Assembly (NCBI GenBank): GCA_019115425.1
Contig: DXDO01000087.1
Coordinates: 1-32,016, forward strand
Direction: 5' to 3'
DNA from: Candidatus Agathobaculum merdigallinarum
Lineage (GTDB): Bacteria; Bacillota; Clostridia; Oscillospirales; Butyricicoccaceae
DNA length: 32,016 nt
The notes under the pieces: model-generated
What the model was told of the DNA's origin: nothing
Database searches by the model: none
The model's input: only the letters and a program-made list of their open reading frames with translations
Position numbers and translations under genes: made by a program
Shown here: positions 27,153 to 32,016 of the stretch, one piece after another
Numbering within the stretch: the stretch's first letter is position 1
Layout of the letters: every line of letters begins with the position of its first letter

Positions 27153-27199
27153 AAAACAACGAGAGATACTACCATCTTGGCGGTATCTCTCGTTGTTTT
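27153..27199. terminator. Bidirectional intrinsic terminator between convergent genes
   Basis: AAAACAACGAGAGATAC (27153-27169) / GTATCTCTCGTTGTTTT (27183-27199): perfect 17-bp inverted repeat, 13-nt loop, A/T tails on both sides. Confidence 0.9.
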
Positions 27200-27218
27200 A
27201 TTAAGAGTATATAAGGCT

Positions 27219-28424
27219 TTACAGTAAGTTCTTTTTGGCGCGCTTCTGGGCATACATACGTTGGTCGGCTTCCGTAACGAGCGCTTCCAGCCCTATTGGC
27301 GCGCGGCCAGTGGCACAACCCACGGAGAACGAGACCACGGGTTCCGGACACTCCCGGTTGCTTTGTTCTACCTTGTCTTGAAGACGAAGGCGCAGCGCTT
27401 CTATTGCCTTTTCGTCATAGTCGGGGCAGACGAGCAGAAATTCGTCCCCACCCATCCGGTAGGGATATACATTGAGACTGGACAGATCCCTGAGGATCCT
27501 TGCGGCTTTTCGAAGCAGGCGGTCGCCCATGTCGTGCCCCTGTGTGTCGTTATAGTGTTTCAGACCGTCTACATCCAAATAGATCACGCTTACCAGCGGG
27601 AGGGTGGAAAACGTATCTTGGGACTGCCGGGCGAACATGGATCGGTTGCCCAAGCGAGTGAGAGAGTCGTGGCTGTTTTCATAGTTCAGCTGCTCACGCA
27701 GGGCGGTGTTCTCCAGATACGGGCGGATAATACCGAAGACAAAGTCCCGCTCTTCTTGCCACAGCTCCGGTTTGCCGGGGCGCTGAAGCTGGAATACATA
27801 TTGTTTGTCCAGCACATCCAAAGCAACCTGTTCCTCTGGTTCGGCTTCGGGAAGGCAGACATCGATGCAGTACTCTGGCACACCGTCCACATCGGTCAGG
27901 ATCTGGCTGCTTGTTCCACCGTCCCTGTCCCGGCAGTAGGCTGACGCTTGTACGCCACCAAACCGTTGGAGCAAAAAGCGCAGCAGGAGATGGATCGGAT
28001 CATTTAGACCGTTGATCAAGGCCGCCTGTACGGCGTTGAGCTGTTTCATCAGCGCAAGGTAGCCGGAAAGCTGGGCGCTCAAGCTCATCATTTCGCTCAT
28101 ATCGGCGATCATACCCGCCCGGCAGTGTCGTCCCTCCGCGTTCAGGGAGAGGTGGCAGATCAGGAGCTGCCTTCTTTTTAACTTATCAAAAAACTCCCAC
28201 AGGCAACGCTTGCCCGGCTCCATATCTCTTGGACAGAAAGTGCAGGGGTGGTCCCAGCCCATCAGGGCGCGGTAGCACAGTTCTCCAGACGGATCACGGC
28301 CCAGTTCGGTGCGGAGAGCCTCGTTGACGCACAGCAGACGCCAGCTTCCTTCCTCTACCAGATAAGCCGGATAAAGCTGTCCCCATGCCTGTTGGCATAC
28401 TGTCTGCCAGTGATGATTTCCCAT
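27219..28424 (-). CDS. GGDEF-domain diguanylate cyclase with N-terminal Cys-containing PAS-like sensory region
   Basis: 401 aa; 'DSLTRLGNRSMF...VIYLDVDGLKHYNDTQGHDMGDRLLRKAARILRDLSSLNVYPYRMGGDEFLLV'; N-terminal 'HPCTFCPRDMEPGKRCLWEF'. No RxxD five residues before GGDEF (SLNV instead). Confidence 0.95.
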   Translation of the reverse strand: MGNHHWQTVCQQAWGQLYPAYLVEEGSWRLLCVNEALRTELGRDPSGELCYRALMGWDHPCTFCPRDMEPGKRCLWEFFDKLKRRQLLICHLSLNAEGRHCRAGMIADMSEMMSLSAQLSGYLALMKQLNAVQAALINGLNDPIHLLLRFLLQRFGGVQASAYCRDRDGGTSSQILTDVDGVPEYCIDVCLPEAEPEEQVALDVLDKQYVFQLQRPGKPELWQEERDFVFGIIRPYLENTALREQLNYENSHDSLTRLGNRSMFARQSQDTFSTLPLVSVIYLDVDGLKHYNDTQGHDMGDRLLRKAARILRDLSSLNVYPYRMGGDEFLLVCPDYDEKAIEALRLRLQDKVEQSNRECPEPVVSFSVGCATGRAPIGLEALVTEADQRMYAQKRAKKNLL

Positions 28425-28451
28425 TCCGGAGTCCTCCTTTTCTCTGGAATT

Positions 28452-28481
28452 ATTGTATCACAGCAGAAATACGTCGTGCAA
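28452..28481 (-). promoter_or_regulatory. Candidate sigma70-type promoter for the GGDEF gene
   Basis: On minus strand: TTGCAC (28481-28476) - 18 nt - TACAAT (28457-28452), with TG extended -10 context. Confidence 0.45.
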
Positions 28482-28542
28482 CAGGCTGAAAGGAGGCATG
28501 GATTAGGTTTTAGAAAAGCTTTAAGCTGATATGCGTGATCCA

Positions 28543-28551
28543 TGATATAAT
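28543..28551 (+). promoter_or_regulatory. Candidate extended -10 promoter (TGaTATAAT) for the GNAT/large-protein pair
   Basis: TGATATAAT at 28543-28551, ~60 nt upstream of ATG 28614; no strong -35 seen. Confidence 0.45.
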
Positions 28552-28613
28552 TAGCTTACGAATAAAAGAATATGAAATTGGGCGTAATGCGCATGAAGAG
28601 GAGGTCGTCTTAT

Positions 28614-29462
28614 ATGGAGATCGGCTGGATTAGTCAGGAAAACCTAGTCTGCTTTCGTAGTTTGTTGCTGCCCGATGTAGTGGCGGCGCTGGACAAGGGA
28701 GAACCGGTAACTGCATTGGGACTGAGCGAAGGAAAAATCGCCTGTGGTGCGGCCGCAGCATGGCTGCGGGGCGGAACGCTGGAGGTTCGCTCTCTCTATG
28801 TAGCGCCAGACTATCGGTGTCAAGGCGGCGGACGGTTGCTGCTGGACAACCTGATGGAGATTGCTGTGGGACAAGGGGAGATAGCAAATGTCAGCTATAC
28901 CAGCACGCGTCCTGACCATGATACCCTGCCGCCTTTTTTGACGGCTTTGGGATTTGAGCGGCAGAAGGTGTCGGAGAATCTTTACTGTTTGACGGTCGGG
29001 GAGCTAGCGCAGTCGCGCTTTTTTGATGGCGTCACGTCCGCGCCCAGCGGTGCGGTCACATTTGCCGAGCTGCCCCGCGTTGCGCTGGCATCTGCTTATA
29101 GGGAAGCGGTTGCCAAGGGGGAGGATTATCTGCCTTTTCCCTTGACTGATCCCAGCGTGGATGCACGGATTAGCGTTGCCGTGCCGGACAAAAACGGCAT
29201 ACGGGCTTTTGCGGCGTTTACCGCTCCGGAACCCGGGCGGATCGAGTTGGCTTGGGTTCAAAGCAGTCGGTCGCAGGATATGCCGTTGCTGCTTCATGCC
29301 GCATATGCGCGCGTGCGGGAACACTACCCGCCTGAGACGGTGCTGACCATTCAGGCCGTCAGCTCAGCTTCGGCAGCGCTGGTTGCAGCGCTCCTGCCCC
29401 AGTCTCGGCCTATTTCACACACCTATATACGCGCGATTCCTACAGATAGGAGGAGTATCTAA
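28614..29462 (+). CDS. GNAT family N-acetyltransferase
   Basis: ATG 28614 after GAGGAGG RBS, in frame with the ORF at 28572; 'LEVRSLYVAPDYRCQGGGRLLLDNLMEIAVGQGEIANVSYTSTRPDHDTLPPFLTALGFERQKV' is GNAT motif A/B-like. Confidence 0.85.
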   Translation: MEIGWISQENLVCFRSLLLPDVVAALDKGEPVTALGLSEGKIACGAAAAWLRGGTLEVRSLYVAPDYRCQGGGRLLLDNLMEIAVGQGEIANVSYTSTRPDHDTLPPFLTALGFERQKVSENLYCLTVGELAQSRFFDGVTSAPSGAVTFAELPRVALASAYREAVAKGEDYLPFPLTDPSVDARISVAVPDKNGIRAFAAFTAPEPGRIELAWVQSSRSQDMPLLLHAAYARVREHYPPETVLTIQAVSSASAALVAALLPQSRPISHTYIRAIPTDRRSI

Positions 29463-29463
29463 A

Positions 29464-32016
29464 ATGTGCAAGCCAAATGACCAGCTTCAGATACAGCGTA
29501 CAGCGGAGCCGCTTCAGATACAGACGCAGGAACCGGAGCAGCTTCAACAGCAGTTTGCGCCCCAGATGATACAGATGGAACCGCAGATGGCGCAGACCGA
29601 GACTGCCGAGCGCCAGCAGGAGATGGAGCAAAACGCTGCTTTGCACGCGCAGATGCAGCGTCAGCTTCCTGCGGCGCTGGCGCAGGAAGTCGCTCCTGGC
29701 GCTCCCATACAAGAGCAAGCCCCTGCCAAACGAAGCTGGAAGCAGCGCCAGAAAGACAAAAAACATGCTGCAATAGCCCGCAAGAGCTGTCCGGAGGGCA
29801 CTGCTGTGACCTATGATATGGTAACCCCGCTTCAGGCGCTGCGCCAGCGGCAGGATCAAACCATGAACGATCATGCCGACGGCAGAGGCGACGTGGATGC
29901 GCGCGTGCTGCGCACCTTTTCGACGGGGTATATCCTCGACAAAAAAGGGAAACCCGCCACCAAGGCGGATGCTGCGGCCAAGGAGGCGGACGACCGGTTC
30001 TTCGCAGACTATTGCTCGAAGGATGTCAAGCGCCGCAAGCCCCATCTGGAACGGATGGTAAATGAGTTGGTGTCGGTACAGTTTACCCCCGATATGCTTT
30101 CCGAGGACAACATGCGTGCGAACATAGTCGAGCTGAAGCTTCTGGCAGACAAAATGGTGTACATGGAGAACGTGATGAAAGATCCGGTCAATAAGCCGTT
30201 TTTCGATCAGCTCGACCCGATCAAGAAAGACACGTTGGAGGCCGGTTTCCAGAAGATCTTCCCGCCTTTTGTGGGCGCGCTGTCCGCCCGGTGCGATAAA
30301 AACGGGGTGGACTACAACGGGATGACCTACTATGACAACGCAATACCGATCGAGGCCGGCCGGATGCGGGACGGCGCGATGCAGCAGTATTATCGAGATT
30401 CCATCGGGGCATACCAGCAGGAGGTAGCGGATTGTACGGCTAAATGGGTACGAAGGGCTGCTGTGGATTATGCTGAGCGGATGCAGGGAGGCAAGGCTGC
30501 GCTGGAACGCATCAAAAACGATCCCAGGCTGGGGCTGGGATCGGAGGATATGAACTCCCAGTATGTCACGCGGAGCATCACGATTCTCAAAACTGGAAAG
30601 GAGAACGACGAGGAAAATATTCAGATTTTGAAAACGTCAGTACAGGTTGGTGCGGTGCTCAAGGCGAAAGGGAAGCCTGACGAGGAACTGTATAACCGCG
30701 CAAGGGAGTTGGCCGCCAGCCGTGTCAGCAAGGTGTTGGACTGCGATGTGGATGGATTGGCCGGTATTCCCGACGAGGAACTGCTTGTCCGCGCGCCTGA
30801 GCTGAACGCCCTGTCGATGGATAGCATGTTCGTGGATGATCTGATGAAACTGAACCATCCGGTACAGGAGTGGAACACAAGGGAGCCCATGACGCTTAAG
30901 GACGATCTGGTGGGTCAGCGTGCACGTGAGTACTCGTATAAGGTGTCCATGCTCCGCGGACTAGCCGAGCGCGCCAGAGGGTTGGCTCTGTCACGGCAGG
31001 GGCAGTATGGCCCATTACCGCCGGAGGCGTGCCTCTCCGATGCGGAGCGTCAGAAGTTGGGCGGAAAGAGCATCGCTGAGTTTGCAGCCCAGCGGGAGGA
31101 GTTGGGCGCACGGCAGATGGAGAGCGCGAGGGAAAAATACCGAGCGGTAACCAACCCTAGCACGCCGGAATTCAAGGAATGGCTTAAGAGTCTGGTCCTG
31201 AAAGGCGCGCATCAGAAAAGCGTTCACAGCATGAAATTCAATGCGGTTGTGAATGAACTGCAAGATAGGCAGATACCGGGGCACGAAGAACTCATGAAAC
31301 GGATAAAGGACGAACACTATTTCAGCTTGGCACACAGCGCGGAAGAATTGAAAGACAATAATCAGCCTGAAGATATTGGAGAGCCGATTTTTCGCAGTTT
31401 TGAAAGCTTTATATCGCTTAGAGCGACACAAAAGCTGCTCACGCCAGAGGCGTTCCGCACAATGGTACTTCAACTGGGTGCGGGAGGGGGCATGACCCAT
31501 GCGGCCCCGGAGGAAGAACGAGAGGCAGCCGTTCAGGAAAACAAAAAGGGACTTGCCACCTATAAAGAGGTTTTGCGCGCTCAGTACGATATGATCGAGC
31601 GAAAATATGGCGATAAATTGGAGCGGCTGGATTTTGAGGAGGTGTGCGACCATTTCACGGATATGGCGCAGGACTTCTGTGACATTCAAGTGCATCTGAA
31701 TATGGCTACCAAATATCCGGATCTGTTTAATCCGGATGATCCGGCGGATACGCTGCTGCGGGAGCGTATCCAGTATTATGGCCTTTTGGGAAATACGGCA
31801 CTGTCAACCTTGTTTATACTGTATGGGAATGGCACTGCTGAGGATCAGCAAAACGCCGTTCAAAAGAACCTTCAGGATTCGGTGTGTAGAGAAGGACGAA
31901 GCTTTTTGCAGGCGGAACATGCTGACTTCCATCGTGAGTTTATCGACTGGAAGCAGGATGTTCATATTCCAGAGGGCATGGGAGACGGTGCGGCTGGAGT
32001 TCGTGCCCCAAAGCTA
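29464..32016 (+). CDS. Large protein of unknown function with Gln-rich N-terminal tail, 3'-partial (>=851 codons); candidate CIS cargo/effector
   Basis: Absent from ORF track because no stop lies in the window. ATG 29464 with AGGAGGAG RBS; continuous open frame MCKPNDQLQIQRTAEPLQIQTQEPEQLQQQFAPQMIQMEPQMAQTETAERQQEMEQ... to ...DGAAGVRAPKL at the right edge. No signal peptide. Confidence 0.85.
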   Translation, partial: MCKPNDQLQIQRTAEPLQIQTQEPEQLQQQFAPQMIQMEPQMAQTETAERQQEMEQNAALHAQMQRQLPAALAQEVAPGAPIQEQAPAKRSWKQRQKDKKHAAIARKSCPEGTAVTYDMVTPLQALRQRQDQTMNDHADGRGDVDARVLRTFSTGYILDKKGKPATKADAAAKEADDRFFADYCSKDVKRRKPHLERMVNELVSVQFTPDMLSEDNMRANIVELKLLADKMVYMENVMKDPVNKPFFDQLDPIKKDTLEAGFQKIFPPFVGALSARCDKNGVDYNGMTYYDNAIPIEAGRMRDGAMQQYYRDSIGAYQQEVADCTAKWVRRAAVDYAERMQGGKAALERIKNDPRLGLGSEDMNSQYVTRSITILKTGKENDEENIQILKTSVQVGAVLKAKGKPDEELYNRARELAASRVSKVLDCDVDGLAGIPDEELLVRAPELNALSMDSMFVDDLMKLNHPVQEWNTREPMTLKDDLVGQRAREYSYKVSMLRGLAERARGLALSRQGQYGPLPPEACLSDAERQKLGGKSIAEFAAQREELGARQMESAREKYRAVTNPSTPEFKEWLKSLVLKGAHQKSVHSMKFNAVVNELQDRQIPGHEELMKRIKDEHYFSLAHSAEELKDNNQPEDIGEPIFRSFESFISLRATQKLLTPEAFRTMVLQLGAGGGMTHAAPEEEREAAVQENKKGLATYKEVLRAQYDMIERKYGDKLERLDFEEVCDHFTDMAQDFCDIQVHLNMATKYPDLFNPDDPADTLLRERIQYYGLLGNTALSTLFILYGNGTAEDQQNAVQKNLQDSVCREGRSFLQAEHADFHREFIDWKQDVHIPEGMGDGAAGVRAPKL

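Noticed and set aside
27261-27944. 227-aa plus-strand ORF inside the GGDEF gene
   Set aside because: Antisense shadow of a clear GGDEF domain; no recognisable motif.
28497-28543. 7-bp inverted repeat CATGGAT...ATCCATG between divergent promoters
   Set aside because: Short stem with ~33-nt loop, likely by chance; no second operator-like copy seen.
1-32016. CRISPR arrays, tRNA/rRNA genes, transposases or integrases
   Set aside because: None seen: no regularly spaced identical repeats, no cloverleaf or rRNA-like segment, and no transposase/integrase motif in the ORFs read.

Overview
The window is a near-complete gene cluster for a phage-tail-like contractile injection system of the extracellular (eCIS/Afp/PVC-like) type. 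The host is probably a Firmicute (clostridial/Oscillospiraceae-like); that is inferred from protein style and Gram-positive envelope domains, not tested. The plus-strand block at about 3.7-22.8 kb encodes, in order: a DUF4255/Pvc16-like cap protein, an unknown beta-rich protein, a PAAR-like DUF4280 tip, sheath, tube, a small tail-assembly protein plus a short DUF6760-like frame, a second tube-fold protein, an 874-aa coiled-coil protein, two paralogous CIS-tube/Pvc7-like proteins, a gpD-like hub, a gpV/VgrG-like spike, gp25, two baseplate-J proteins and a gpI-like tail protein. A STAS anti-anti-sigma gene and a strong intrinsic terminator close the block. Envelope and regulatory genes flank it: a TolC-like coiled-coil protein and an 863-aa membrane-anchored coiled-coil protein upstream; a Gly-rich repeat plus 3xSLH surface protein, an RsbW-like kinase, a PP2C-phosphatase remnant, a DUF348/G5/3D wall-hydrolase-like protein, a GGDEF protein (minus strand), a GNAT acetyltransferase and a large unfinished Gln-rich-tailed protein downstream. 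The main leads are: (1) a candidate programmed -1 frameshift at A AAT TTT (8342-8348) that would fuse the small post-tube ORF to the DUF6760-like frame, as in phage tail-assembly chaperone G/GT or E/E' genes; (2) an in-frame TGA at codon 5 of the RsbW-like kinase, next to a frameshifted and truncated phosphatase remnant, suggesting a decaying or recoded partner switch; (3) tandem GC-rich hairpins after the tube gene; (4) a candidate cargo protein missed by the ORF track because it runs off the window edge. No database search was possible.
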